A stretch of 64,000 nt of DNA from Paraburkholderia caballeronis. GTDB taxonomy: Bacteria; Pseudomonadota; Gammaproteobacteria; Burkholderiales; Burkholderiaceae. Each line of letters starts with the position of its first letter. Position 1 is the stretch's first letter. A model generated the notes under the pieces. The model saw only the letters and a program-made list of their open reading frames with translations. It did not search any database and was not told the origin of the DNA. Below, in pieces: positions 26,739-35,991 of the stretch. The stretch is from assembly GCF_900104845.1 (NCBI RefSeq), contig NZ_FNSR01000003.1, forward strand, positions 186,001-250,000. The letters are read 5' to 3'. The translations under genes were made by a program, and so were the position numbers.

Positions 26739-27491
26739 TCAACCGTTCAGCATGCGGCCGCCATCGACGACGATCTCGGACCCGACCGTCCACTTCGACT
26801 CGTCGGACGCGAGATACACCACCGCCTTCGCGACTTCTTCCGGCGTGCCGAAGCGCCCGGACGGAATGGTCGCGACGATGTCGCGGTTCACCTGCTCGCG
26901 ATATGCGTCCGGAATGCCAAGCTTGTCGTACAGCGGCGTATCGACCGGGCCGGGACTGACGGCGTTGACGCGGATGCCGCGGCCGAGCAGTTCGCCGGAG
27001 AGCGTCTTCGACAGGCTCAGCAGCGCCGCCTTGGTCGCCGCATAGACCGACGAGCGCGCCGCGCCGACGTGCGCATTGATGGACGTGTTGAGCACCACCG
27101 AAGCCGGATTCGCGAACACCGGCAGCAGCGCCTGGAGCAGAAAATACGGCCCCTTCACGTTGATGCCGAACGAGCGGTCGAACATCGCTTCCGTCCACTC
27201 CTCGACCGGCACCCAGACCGACACGCCCGCATTGACGAACGCGACGTCGAGCTGGCCGTAGTGATCGGCGACGGCCTGCGCGAGTCGCTGCTGCGCGCCG
27301 ACGTCCGCGGAATCGGCGCGCAGCACCAGCACGTCGCTGCCGAGTTCGGCCCGCGCGCGCTCGATGCTGTCCGGATGGTTGCCGGTGACGACGACGCGCG
27401 CTCCCCCGGCGAGAAACTGCCGGGCCGTTTCGAGGCCGATACCGCTGGTGCCGCCGGTGATCAGCGTGCGTTTTCCGTGTAGACGGGACAT
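26739..27491 (-). CDS. Short-chain dehydrogenase/reductase, glucose/3-oxoacyl reductase-like
   Basis: 250-residue SDR: ITGGTSGIGLETARQF (cofactor), FVNAGVS, LNTSINAHVG (serine), YAATKAALLSLSK (Tyr/Lys), NAVSPGPVDTPLYDKLG, and a C-terminal VGSEIVVDGGRMLNG. This is the FabG/BdcA-like subgroup, different from the other SDRs in the window. Start: the second ATG (27491) is eight bases from AAGGAG, while the first (27497) is only two bases from it, so 27491 is preferred. Divergent from the LysR at 27635. Confidence 0.85.
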   Translation of the reverse strand: MSRLHGKRTLITGGTSGIGLETARQFLAGGARVVVTGNHPDSIERARAELGSDVLVLRADSADVGAQQRLAQAVADHYGQLDVAFVNAGVSVWVPVEEWTEAMFDRSFGINVKGPYFLLQALLPVFANPASVVLNTSINAHVGAARSSVYAATKAALLSLSKTLSGELLGRGIRVNAVSPGPVDTPLYDKLGIPDAYREQVNRDIVATIPSGRFGTPEEVAKAVVYLASDESKWTVGSEIVVDGGRMLNG

Positions 27492-27602
27492 GGACATTCT
27501 CCTTGACGGGTGACGAAGGGCGAACGGCGTGACCGTTCGCCCGCCAGGCCAGAATCATCCATCTATGGCTGCGGCAGCATAAGACGGCCCATCCGTATAT
27601 AT

Positions 27603-27623
27603 TTCATGCCTTGGTCGCATGAA
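27603..27623. promoter_or_regulatory. Inverted repeat upstream of LysR gene (candidate operator)
   Basis: Perfect 7-bp arms TTCATGC and GCATGAA with a 7-base spacer, ending 11 bases before the LysR start at 27635 and within the divergent promoter region. Size and position suit an autoregulatory LysR site. Confidence 0.5.
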
Positions 27624-27634
27624 TGGAGACACGT

Positions 27635-28549
27635 ATGGACCGCTTCCTGCTGATGACCTGCTTTGCGCGCGCGGTGGAGACGGGGAGTTTTTCGGCGGCG
27701 GGGCGCGACCTCGGGCTGGGACAGCCGAACGTGAGCCGCTATGTGGCCGCGCTCGAAGACCATCTGCACGCGCGGCTGCTGCAACGGTCCACGCGCCGGC
27801 TGTCGCTGACGCCGGAAGGCGAGCGTTATTACGCGGAAGTGCGGCGGATTCTCGATGCCGTGGACGACGCCGAGTCGTCGTTCCGCGGCGACGCCGCGCC
27901 GGCCGGCCTGTTGCGCGTCGCGTGTCCGACCGCCTTGGCGCACGCGTTCGTGCTGCCGACGGTGCCGGACTTTCTCGCGCGTTATCCGGGCCTCGAACTC
28001 GATCTGCAGATCGGCGACCGTTACGTGAACCTGATCGACGAAGGCGCCGAACTCGCGATCCGCATCGGTCATCTCGAAGACAGCGCGCTGCGCGCGCGAC
28101 GGATCGGCCTGTTCGAGCGGGTCTGCGTCGCGAGCCGCGACTATCTCGCCCGCCATGCCGCGCCGCTCGTGCCCGACGATCTGCGAAAGCACGACTGCAT
28201 CGTCTATACGCTGCTGTCGTCGGGCCATACATGGCGGTTCCGCGACCAGGACGTGCCGGTTTCCGGACGACTGCGCGTGAACTCGCCGCAGGCGGCTCAG
28301 GAAGCGGTCGGAGCGGGCATCGGCATCGCGCACGGGCCGCGCTGGCTGTTCGAGGGCGGCCTGAAGGACGGCAGCCTCGAACTGCTGTTGAGCGGGTATG
28401 CGGCGCCGCCGGTGCCGATCCAGATCCTGTACGTGGCGAACCGTCTGCTGCCGAAGCGGGCCATCGCGTTCATCGAATTCATCGCGCGGGAGTTCGCGAC
28501 GATCCCCGCGTTGAACGTGGACGCAGCGGCGCCGTTCCGGCAACGATGA
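27635..28549 (+). CDS. LysR-family transcriptional regulator
   Basis: 304 residues: MDRFLLMTCFARAVETGSF begins the HTH, with LGLGQPNVSRYVAALE as recognition region, and a LysR substrate-binding domain that ends in AFIEFIAREF. ATG 27635 is chosen over 27623 because GGAG lies seven bases before it. Likely controls the divergent SDR at 26739-27491. Convergent with the GST gene, 28 bases apart. Confidence 0.87.
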   Translation: MDRFLLMTCFARAVETGSFSAAGRDLGLGQPNVSRYVAALEDHLHARLLQRSTRRLSLTPEGERYYAEVRRILDAVDDAESSFRGDAAPAGLLRVACPTALAHAFVLPTVPDFLARYPGLELDLQIGDRYVNLIDEGAELAIRIGHLEDSALRARRIGLFERVCVASRDYLARHAAPLVPDDLRKHDCIVYTLLSSGHTWRFRDQDVPVSGRLRVNSPQAAQEAVGAGIGIAHGPRWLFEGGLKDGSLELLLSGYAAPPVPIQILYVANRLLPKRAIAFIEFIAREFATIPALNVDAAAPFRQR

Positions 28550-28577
28550 TGGCCCGTCACCGACCTGCCTCGTCCGT

Positions 28578-29216
28578 TCAAGCCGGGTCCGTAGCAAACG
28601 CGCGATAACCGCGCGCGACCGCCGGCCTCGCCGCGACGTCGCGAAGCCAGCGCGCGAGGTTCGGCAAGACCGGCTCGCCTAGCGTCGCCGACATCGCGTT
28701 CACGATCGTGAACGCGGCGATATCGGCAATCGTAAAGCGGTCGCCCGCGACGAACGGCGACCGCTCCAGGAAACGCTCCGCTTCGGCCAGACGATGCGCG
28801 GCGCGCGACTCCAGCGCCGCCGCCGCCTCGGGCATCCGCTTGTGCTTCAGGTAGAACGCGGCATGCCCCGGAGCGATCACGTCCGTCACGAAGAAGAAAA
28901 ACCGTTCGAACGCGACCGCCCGCTGCGCCGGATCGTCGGCCGGCAACAGACTGCCGGGCGACTGTTCCGCCGCATACAGCACGATCGCATTCGACTGCGA
29001 CAGCACCAGCGGCGCGTCGGCGTCGTTGCGATCGACCAGGACCGGAACCTTGCCCGCCGGATTCAGCGCGCGGAACGACGCTTGCCGCTGCTCGCCGCGC
29101 GCAAGATCCACGTGCCGGACCGCGTATCGCACGCCGGCCTCTTCGAGCGCGATCGCGGCGCGAATGCAGTTGCCGGTCTGCGCCCCGTACAGTTCAACGT
29201 CGACGCGTGTTTCCAT
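28578..29216 (-). CDS. Glutathione S-transferase
   Basis: 212-residue cytosolic GST. The N-terminal thioredoxin-like half has VELYGAQTGNCIRAAIALEE, FRALNPAGKVPVL (cis-Pro) and LSQSNAIVLYAAE (glutathione-binding Ser); the C-terminal half is helical with FTIADIAAF, the usual N-capping motif. It starts two bases after the stop of the outer-membrane efflux gene, so it is the last gene of the RND efflux operon. A conjugating enzyme co-expressed with a pump suggests conjugation followed by export, or detoxification of the same stress agent (inference). Confidence 0.88.
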   Translation of the reverse strand: METRVDVELYGAQTGNCIRAAIALEEAGVRYAVRHVDLARGEQRQASFRALNPAGKVPVLVDRNDADAPLVLSQSNAIVLYAAEQSPGSLLPADDPAQRAVAFERFFFFVTDVIAPGHAAFYLKHKRMPEAAAALESRAAHRLAEAERFLERSPFVAGDRFTIADIAAFTIVNAMSATLGEPVLPNLARWLRDVAARPAVARGYRAFATDPA

Positions 29217-29218
29217 CG

Positions 29219-30715
29219 TCAGCCTCCCGCCGCCGCGACTTCGTTCGCGCCGGGCGGCGACACGTCCCAGCCGCCGCCGAGCGCGCGGAACGCGCTCACC
29301 GCGGCGCGGGCCGCATCGGCGCGGCCGGCGTCCAGTTGATCCCGCGCGACGAGCAACTCGCGGTTCGCGTCGAGCACGTCCGTCAACGGGATCGCGCCGG
29401 CCTCGTACGCGCGCTGGGACAGATCGCGCGCGCGGACCAGCGCATCGACCTGGCCTTGCAGTTCGGCCACGTGGACTTCCGTTTCGGACAGCAGGCTCAG
29501 CGCATCCTCGACGTCCTCGGCGGCCTTGAGCACGGCCAGCCGGTATTGCGCGAGCGCCTCGGCGTTCGCGCCGTGCGCCTGCGCGACCTCCGCGTCGATC
29601 TTGCCGAAATCGAACAGACGCCACCTCAACGCGCCGGCGCCGGTCGCCTGGAACGCGTTCGACGTCAGGAAGTGGCCGACGTTCAGGCTGTCGAAACCGA
29701 GCGCGCCGGACAGCGAAATCTTCGGGTAGTAGTCCGAGATCGCTTCGCCGATGCGTTCGCTGGAAGCCGCCAGCCGGCGTTCGGCCGCCCTCACGTCGGG
29801 CCGGCGCCGGAGCACGTCGAGCGGCTGGTTGTCCGCGCCGATCGCCGGCACGGCCGGAATCTCGCCCGGCTGCGCCAGGTCCGCGGCATAGGTGCCGGGC
29901 TGCGCGCCCATCAGCACGTCGAGCCGGTTGAGCTGCGATTCGAGACCCGCGCGCAGCGGCGGGATCGACGCCTGAGCGCCCCGCAGCAGCGCTTCGGCCT
30001 GCGCCACCTCCCGCCCGTCGGCCTGCCCCGCCTGGTAACGCGCGCGCACGAGGTCCAGCAGATGCGCATCCGTGCCGACCTGCTGCCGCGCCACGGCGAG
30101 CCGCGCCTGATAACCGCGAATCTGCAGATACGCGTCGGCCGCGTCCGCCGCAACCGTGATGCGGGTGCCGGCGCGCTCGGCCTGCGCCGCCTGCATCTCG
30201 TCGGTGGCCGCCTGCGCGCCGCGCCGCAATCCGCCGAACAGATCGATTTCCCAACTGGCGGACGGCCCCAGCGTGTACTCCCGCTGGCCGCGCGTATAGC
30301 CCGGGAAGTTTCTCGCCAGCGAGCCGAGCGGCCCCTCGACGCTCTGATGCGCGGCCGTCGCCGACGTACCGAAATCGACGCTCGGCAGCAGTTCGGCGCC
30401 CGCGCCCGATGCGGCGGCGCGCGCCTGCTGGACCCGCGCGAAGGCGGCGGCAACGTCGAGGTTCTGCGCGAGCGCGCGCTGCACGAGGGTCACCAGCATC
30501 GGGTCGTGAAAGCCGGTCCACCACTGGTCGAGCGGCGGTGCCGGCAGCGCGGCCCGACGCGCCGACACCGCGCCGAGGTTGTGAAACGGCGCCAGCCCGG
30601 CACTGGGCGCGACGTAATCCGGGCCGACCGCGCAGCCGGACAGCGCCACGGCCAGCATCCATGCGGCGGCGGCACCCGTGCGGGCTCTTGCCCGCGAACG
30701 AATCGAAGGCATCAT
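29219..30715 (-). CDS. RND efflux outer-membrane lipoprotein (NodT/OprM family)
   Basis: 498-residue outer-membrane factor. The signal peptide ends in the lipobox LSGC (AVALSGCAVGPDY), so the mature protein is lipidated. Two copies of the OEP domain with long helical hairpins (ARVQQARAAASGAGAELLP; DFGKIDAEVAQAHGANAEAL) form the trimeric channel. The double ATG at 30715/30712 overlaps the pump stop by four bases. It provides the outer-membrane exit for the RND pump encoded upstream in the operon. Confidence 0.92.
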   Translation of the reverse strand: MMPSIRSRARARTGAAAAWMLAVALSGCAVGPDYVAPSAGLAPFHNLGAVSARRAALPAPPLDQWWTGFHDPMLVTLVQRALAQNLDVAAAFARVQQARAAASGAGAELLPSVDFGTSATAAHQSVEGPLGSLARNFPGYTRGQREYTLGPSASWEIDLFGGLRRGAQAATDEMQAAQAERAGTRITVAADAADAYLQIRGYQARLAVARQQVGTDAHLLDLVRARYQAGQADGREVAQAEALLRGAQASIPPLRAGLESQLNRLDVLMGAQPGTYAADLAQPGEIPAVPAIGADNQPLDVLRRRPDVRAAERRLAASSERIGEAISDYYPKISLSGALGFDSLNVGHFLTSNAFQATGAGALRWRLFDFGKIDAEVAQAHGANAEALAQYRLAVLKAAEDVEDALSLLSETEVHVAELQGQVDALVRARDLSQRAYEAGAIPLTDVLDANRELLVARDQLDAGRADAARAAVSAFRALGGGWDVSPPGANEVAAAGG

Positions 30716-33700
30716 GCACGCTCCTTGTGGCCGAGCCGGCGCACGATCGTATAAAAGGCCGGCGTAAAGACGAGACCGAAGCAGGTCACGCCGATCATCC
30801 CGAACAGCACCGCCGTCCCCAGCGATTGCCGCATCTCCGCGCCCGCGCCCGTTGCGATCGCGAGCGGCACGACGCCGAGGATGAACGCGAACGACGTCAT
30901 CAGGATCGGGCGCAGCCGGGTGCGCGCCGCGTGCACGGCGGCGTCGCCGGCCGTCACGCCGTCGTCGTCCTGGCGCTGCCGCGCGAACTCCACGATCAGG
31001 ATCGCGTTTTTCGCCGCCAGCCCCACCAGCACGACGAAGCCGATCTGCGCGAGGATGTCGATCGGCATGCCGCGCGCGTCGAGCCCGATGACCGACGCGA
31101 GCAGGCACATCGGCACGATCAGCACGATCGACAGCGGCAGACGCCAGCTTTCGTATTGCGCGACCAGCACGAGGAACACGAACAGCGCGGCCGCCGCGAA
31201 GATGACGAGCGTCGGCGTGCCGCGCTGCTGTTGCTGGTACGCGAGGTCGGTCCATTCGAACGCGACGCCCTTCGGCAGCACCTGCTGCGCGAGTTCCTCC
31301 ATCCGCTTGAGCGCCGTGCCGGACGCGACGCCGGGGGCCGCCGCGCCGAGCACCTCCGCCGCCGGGAACAGGTTGTAGCGCGGCACGCGATACGGCGCCG
31401 TGACGCTGCGGAACTGCGCGACGGTCCCGACCGGCACCATTTCGCCGGCGGCGTTGCGCGCCTTGAGCCGCGCGATGTCGTCCGGCGTCTGCCGGAACGG
31501 CCCGTCCGCCTGCACGATCACCTGATAGGTCCGGCCGAGGTAATTGAAGTCGTTCACGTACTGCGAGCCCAGATAGACCTGCAATGTCGAGAACACGTCG
31601 GTCGGCGTCAGCCCCACCTTCTCCGCCTTCAGGCGGTCGATGTCCGTGTAGACCGACGGCGAACCCGCGTTGTACAGCGTGAACACACCGGCGAACGCGG
31701 GGTCGCGGTTCGCCGCCGCGACCAGCGCGTTGGCCGCCTTCGCGAGCGCGTCGGGGCCGAGCCCTTCGCGGTCCTCCAGCATCATCTTGAAACCGCCGGT
31801 GCTGCCGAGCCCCTGCACCGGCGGCGGCTGGATCACGAGCACGCGCGCATCGCGGATCACCGACAGCCGCTGGCGCAGCGTCGCCAGCACCGACGCGGCG
31901 GTCACGCCCGGAATCTCGTGGTTGTACAGCGAAGGCAGGCCGACGAAGATCGTGCCGCCGTTCGACGCGTTCGTGGTCGTCGTCGCGTCGAGCCCGACGA
32001 ACGGCGCGATGTGCTCGATGCCCGGCGTCTTGCCGATGATGGCGGCCGCCTCCAGCACGACCTTTTCCGTGCGCGCGAGCGTGGCGCCCGGCGGCAACTG
32101 GACGAGCGTGATCAGCAGCCCCTGGTCCTGCTCGGGGATGAAGCCGGTCGTCGCCCGCGAGAACAGCACGCCCGTCGCGGCGATCAGCCCGACGTACACG
32201 ACGAGGACCACCGACGCCGCGCGCACGAGCCGCCGCGTCAGGTTCCCGTAACCGGTCGACACCCGGTCGAAGCCGCGATTGAAGCGCGAAAAACCGCGGT
32301 CGAGCCAGCCGGCGATGCCGGCGCGCGGCGCGTCGTGCTGGTAGTGCGGCCGGAACAGCACCGCGCACAGCGATGGACTGAGCGTCAGCGACACGAAACA
32401 CGAGATCACCGTGGACGCCGCGATCGTCACCGCGAACTGCTTGAAGAACAGCCCCGAGATGCCGGAGATGAACGCCGACGGCACGAAGACGGCGCACAGC
32501 GTCAGCGCGATCGCGATCAGCGCGCCGCCGACCTCGTCCATGGTCCGGTGCGCCGCCTCGCGCGGCGACATGCCGGCGCGCATGTTGCGCTCGACGTTCT
32601 CGACCACGACGATCGCGTCGTCGACCACGATCCCGACCGCGAGCACCAGCCCGAACAGCGACAGGTTGTTGATCGAGATGCCGAGCGCCTTCAGGATCAT
32701 GAACGTGCCGACGAGCGACACCGGAATCGCCACGACCGGGATGATCGTCGCGCGCCACGTCTGCAGGAACACGAACACCACGCCGACCACCAGCACGATC
32801 GCGATGAAGATCGTCGTGATCACTTCGTCCACCGACTTGCCGACGAAGTGCGTCGGGTCGTAGATGATCTCGTAGTCCATGCCCTGCGGGAAGCTTTCCT
32901 TCAGCTCCTTCATCTTCGCGATGACTTCGTGCTCGACGGTCAGCGCGTTCGCCCCCGGCTCCGCGTAGATCAGCAGCGGCGCGGACGGCGTCAGGTCCTT
33001 GTACGCGGACGAGCTGTAGTCCGCCGCGCCCAGCTCGACGCGGCCGATGTCGCGCACGCGGGTGACGCGCCCCGCGCCGTCCGACTTCACGACGATGTCC
33101 GCGAACTGGTCGGGCGTCAGCAGCCGGCCGAGCGTCTCGACGTTGATCTGATAACCGGCGTCGCCGGGCGTCGGCGGCTGGTTCAGCACGCCGGCGGAAA
33201 CCTGCACGTTCTGCGCGCGCAGCGCCGCCAGCACTTCGCCGCCGGTCACGTCGCGGGTCGCCGCCTTGTCCGGGTCGAGCCAGATCCGCATCGCGTACTG
33301 GCGCTCGCCCTGGAACTGGACGTCCGCGACGCCGGGCAGGCGCGCCAGCACGTCCTTCACGCGTAGCGTGATGTAGTTCGACTGATAGAGCAGATCCCGC
33401 GAGCGGTCAGGCGAATACGAATGCACCGCGAGCAGGATCGCGGGCGTCGTTTTCCGCACCTGCACGCCCTGGCGCTGCACGTCGTCGGGCAGGCGGGACA
33501 ACGCGTCCTGCACGCGGTTCTGCGTGAGCATCTGCGCGACGTTCAGGTCGGTCCCGATGCGGAACGTGACGGTGATCGTCAGACGGCCGTCGCCGGTCGA
33601 CTGGCTGCTCAGGTACAGCATGTTCTCGACGCCGTTGATCTGCTGTTCGAGCGGCGTCGCGACGGTGCGCGCGATCGTTTCGGCCGACGCGCCGGGATAG

Positions 33701-33849
33701 GACGTCGTCACCTGCACGGTCGGCGGCACGATCTCCGGATACTGGGTGACCGGCAGCAGCGCGAGCGCGGCGAGGCCGAACAGCGCGACGAAGATGTTCA
33801 GCACCGCGGCAAAGCGCGGATGGTCGATGAAGAAATGAGTCAGGCGCAT
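30712..33849 (-). CDS. RND efflux pump, HAE1 family
   Basis: 1045-residue inner-membrane proton-driven multidrug exporter (AcrB/MexF type). First helix FFIDHPRFAAVLNIFVALFG, twelve helices in total, with the proton-relay aspartates in GIVVDDAIVVVENVERN. The porter-domain motif PTVQVTTSYPGASAET is clear. Length matches the family. It lies between the MFP gene (9 bases upstream) and the outer-membrane factor (4-base overlap), a complete tripartite set. Substrates unknown; MexEF-OprN-like pumps export phenicols, quinolones and small aromatics. Confidence 0.95.
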   Translation of the reverse strand: MRLTHFFIDHPRFAAVLNIFVALFGLAALALLPVTQYPEIVPPTVQVTTSYPGASAETIARTVATPLEQQINGVENMLYLSSQSTGDGRLTITVTFRIGTDLNVAQMLTQNRVQDALSRLPDDVQRQGVQVRKTTPAILLAVHSYSPDRSRDLLYQSNYITLRVKDVLARLPGVADVQFQGERQYAMRIWLDPDKAATRDVTGGEVLAALRAQNVQVSAGVLNQPPTPGDAGYQINVETLGRLLTPDQFADIVVKSDGAGRVTRVRDIGRVELGAADYSSSAYKDLTPSAPLLIYAEPGANALTVEHEVIAKMKELKESFPQGMDYEIIYDPTHFVGKSVDEVITTIFIAIVLVVGVVFVFLQTWRATIIPVVAIPVSLVGTFMILKALGISINNLSLFGLVLAVGIVVDDAIVVVENVERNMRAGMSPREAAHRTMDEVGGALIAIALTLCAVFVPSAFISGISGLFFKQFAVTIAASTVISCFVSLTLSPSLCAVLFRPHYQHDAPRAGIAGWLDRGFSRFNRGFDRVSTGYGNLTRRLVRAASVVLVVYVGLIAATGVLFSRATTGFIPEQDQGLLITLVQLPPGATLARTEKVVLEAAAIIGKTPGIEHIAPFVGLDATTTTNASNGGTIFVGLPSLYNHEIPGVTAASVLATLRQRLSVIRDARVLVIQPPPVQGLGSTGGFKMMLEDREGLGPDALAKAANALVAAANRDPAFAGVFTLYNAGSPSVYTDIDRLKAEKVGLTPTDVFSTLQVYLGSQYVNDFNYLGRTYQVIVQADGPFRQTPDDIARLKARNAAGEMVPVGTVAQFRSVTAPYRVPRYNLFPAAEVLGAAAPGVASGTALKRMEELAQQVLPKGVAFEWTDLAYQQQQRGTPTLVIFAAAALFVFLVLVAQYESWRLPLSIVLIVPMCLLASVIGLDARGMPIDILAQIGFVVLVGLAAKNAILIVEFARQRQDDDGVTAGDAAVHAARTRLRPILMTSFAFILGVVPLAIATGAGAEMRQSLGTAVLFGMIGVTCFGLVFTPAFYTIVRRLGHKERA

Positions 33850-33858
33850 GATCCGGGC

Positions 33859-35118
33859 TCACTCCTCGCGCGGCGCGGACGCAAAGCGGATCTCGCCGTT
33901 CGTCGGCTTGACCTTGCCGCCGGGCATCGCATACGGCAGGCCGTCGACGATCACCCGGTCGGATGGAGCCAGGCCCGCGCGAATGACGCGCAGCCCGCCG
34001 CGCAGGTCGCCCACCTGTACCGGCTTCGGCACGACGGTGCCGTCCGGCGCGACGGTCATCACCACGTGCTCGGACTGATCCGGCAGCACGGCCGCGTCGG
34101 GCACGAGCAGCGTCGGCACCGGCGTGGACAGCGTCAGGCGAACCCGCGCGAACTCGCCGGGCGTCAACTGGAGATCGGGGTTCGGCACCGTGGCGCGCGC
34201 ATGGATGGTGCCGCTCGAACGGTCCAGCGCGTTGTCGACGAAGTCGAGCGTGCCGCGCCGGGTGAAGTCCTTGTCGGCCGCGAGCGCGACATCGACGCCG
34301 CTCGCGAGCGGGCCTTTCTGCGCGGCGCGTTCGCGCAGGAACGTCGCGTAGTCGGCCTCGCTCATGTCGAAGTCGAGATACACGGGATCGAGCGACACGA
34401 TCGTCGCGAGCAGCGTCGTCGGGCTCGTCGCGGCGCGGCTCCCCGCGATCAGGTTGCCGACCGACACGAGGTGCGTGCCGATGCGGCCGGTGAACGGCGC
34501 GCTCACGCGGCAGTGGTCCAGATCGAAACGCGCGTCGCGAATCCGGGCCTTCGCGTCGTCCACCGCCGCCTCGGCGGCGCGCTGGTCCGACGCGCGCTGA
34601 TCGACGTTCTCCTGGCTTCCCGCGTCGCTGCGTTTGAGCGTTTCCGCGCGGGTCAGCTCGCGGCTCGCCAGTTCGAGACGGGCCGTCGCGCTTTCGAGTT
34701 GCGCATTCGCCTGCGCGAGCCGGATTTCATAGGGCTCCGGATCGATGACGAACAACAGGTCGCCCTTGTGGACGACGTCGCCGTCCTTGAAGCGGATCTC
34801 CTTCAGCGTACCGCCGACCTGCGCGCGGATTTCCACGTGATCGACTGCGGAGAACTGCCCGAGAAACCCGAGCCGCGCCGCCAGATCGCGCTGCAACGGC
34901 GCACTGACCACCACCTGCGGCAAACCGGGGCCGCCGGGTCCCGCACTGTCGCCGCCGGCGTGCGACGACCACCGCCACCCCGCTCCGCCGACGATCAATG
35001 CGGCCACGATCAGCGCGATCCACGTGCCGGTCCGTCCGCGTGCGGTTCCCTGCCTGACCAGCACGCCGGCATCGACGCCGTCGCTCGCTGTACCCACTTC
35101 TTCCTGTTTTCCAGTCAT
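33859..35118 (-). CDS. RND efflux periplasmic adaptor (membrane fusion protein)
   Basis: 419-residue MFP. One N-terminal anchor helix (TWIALIVAALIVGGAG), a lipoyl/barrel-sandwich domain (VEIRAQVGGTLKEI, GDLLFVIDPEPYE), a helical hairpin rich in Ala, Arg and Glu, and a C-terminal beta-barrel with VRLTLSTPVPTLLVPDAAV. It links the pump to the outer-membrane channel. It is the first gene of the operon; a TetR gene is divergent, with palindromes in the 241-base gap. Confidence 0.92.
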   Translation of the reverse strand: MTGKQEEVGTASDGVDAGVLVRQGTARGRTGTWIALIVAALIVGGAGWRWSSHAGGDSAGPGGPGLPQVVVSAPLQRDLAARLGFLGQFSAVDHVEIRAQVGGTLKEIRFKDGDVVHKGDLLFVIDPEPYEIRLAQANAQLESATARLELASRELTRAETLKRSDAGSQENVDQRASDQRAAEAAVDDAKARIRDARFDLDHCRVSAPFTGRIGTHLVSVGNLIAGSRAATSPTTLLATIVSLDPVYLDFDMSEADYATFLRERAAQKGPLASGVDVALAADKDFTRRGTLDFVDNALDRSSGTIHARATVPNPDLQLTPGEFARVRLTLSTPVPTLLVPDAAVLPDQSEHVVMTVAPDGTVVPKPVQVGDLRGGLRVIRAGLAPSDRVIVDGLPYAMPGGKVKPTNGEIRFASAPREE

Positions 35119-35223
35119 GTCCTGCCTCGGCGCGCGGTTTCGGAGTCGTGCTGGACAGAGCGAAGCCGACCCGGTTATGCGCGGCGGCAGACACGTCTTT
35201 CCGTCGATCCGGAGAACCGTTGT

Positions 35224-35247
35224 TTTAGATGATCAACATCATCTAAA
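35224..35247. promoter_or_regulatory. Palindromic operator between efflux operon and its TetR
   Basis: Perfect 10-bp arms TTTAGATGAT and ATCATCTAAA with a 4-base spacer. A related but weaker repeat containing AAGATGATG and GACATC follows at about 35293-35311. They lie in the divergent promoter region and are the best candidates for TetR binding. Confidence 0.7.
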
Positions 35248-35359
35248 GATACAGACTGGCATTATGGCGGTCAAGGGATAGTCCTATATTTAAGATGATG
35301 TTCGACATCAATATCGATGTCGGCTACCATCGAAGCGGATACTTGCGAGCGAACGAACC

Positions 35360-35944
35360 GTGAAGAAATCGAGAAGCGAAGTCGCGCAAACGCGCAAACG
35401 GATCGTCGAAGTGGCGTCGGAGGAGATCCGGCGCAACGGCATTCAGGCGACCGTGCTCGCCGACGTGATGGCGAAAGCGGGCCTCACGCACGGCGGCTTC
35501 TACCGGCACTTCGAATCGAAGGACCAGCTGGTGGCGGAGGCGTGCGCGTCCGGCATGGCGGTGATACTCGACGCGGCCGCGGCAGCAGCCGAATCCGCCG
35601 CGGCCGAAGGCGACAACAAGGCGGCGTTCAGGTCGATCGTCGAACGTTATCTGTCCGCCGAGCACCGCGACAACCCGACCGGCGGCTGCGTGCTGGCCGG
35701 GCTGGGCAGCGAACTGGCGCGCGCGGACGAACCGGCGCGCGCCGCCGCTTCCGGCGCGTTTTCGGAACTCGTCGACGTGATGGCGAAACGCATCCGGCGG
35801 CGCAATCCCGAGGCCGCGCGATCGGACGCCGTGTTCGCGCTGTCGGCGATGATCGGCGCGATCACGATGTCGCGCGTGATGACCGACCCGGCACTGTCCG
35901 ACTCCATCCTGCAGGACGTGAAGCGGCATCTCGATGCGATGTAG
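35360..35944 (+). CDS. TetR-family regulator of the RND efflux operon
   Basis: 194 residues. N-terminal HTH: TRKRIVEVASEEIRRNG, then VLADVMAKAGLTHGGFYRHF, followed by the ligand domain with GGCVLAGLGSELARAD (TetR_C of the AcrR/NemR-like group). Start GTG 35360 gives MKKSRSEVAQTRKRI. Divergent from the MFP gene, thus probable local repressor of the pump and of itself. The GLTHGGFYRHF motif is shared with the TetR at 36823. Confidence 0.88.
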   Translation: MKKSRSEVAQTRKRIVEVASEEIRRNGIQATVLADVMAKAGLTHGGFYRHFESKDQLVAEACASGMAVILDAAAAAAESAAAEGDNKAAFRSIVERYLSAEHRDNPTGGCVLAGLGSELARADEPARAAASGAFSELVDVMAKRIRRRNPEAARSDAVFALSAMIGAITMSRVMTDPALSDSILQDVKRHLDAM

Positions 35945-35991
35945 GCGACGCGTGCAGATGCACGCGTCGTACTACGCGCCAGTGATGCAAC

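Noticed and set aside
29219..32758. 1179-codon minus-strand frame covering pump and outer-membrane factor
   Set aside because: The upstream two thirds is a shifted reading of the RND pump; the genuine lipoprotein starts at 30715.
30409..33366. 985-codon plus-strand frame opposite the RND pump
   Set aside because: Composition (Arg, His, Asp rich, no hydrophobic core) is the antisense shadow of a GC-rich gene; no ribosome-binding site.
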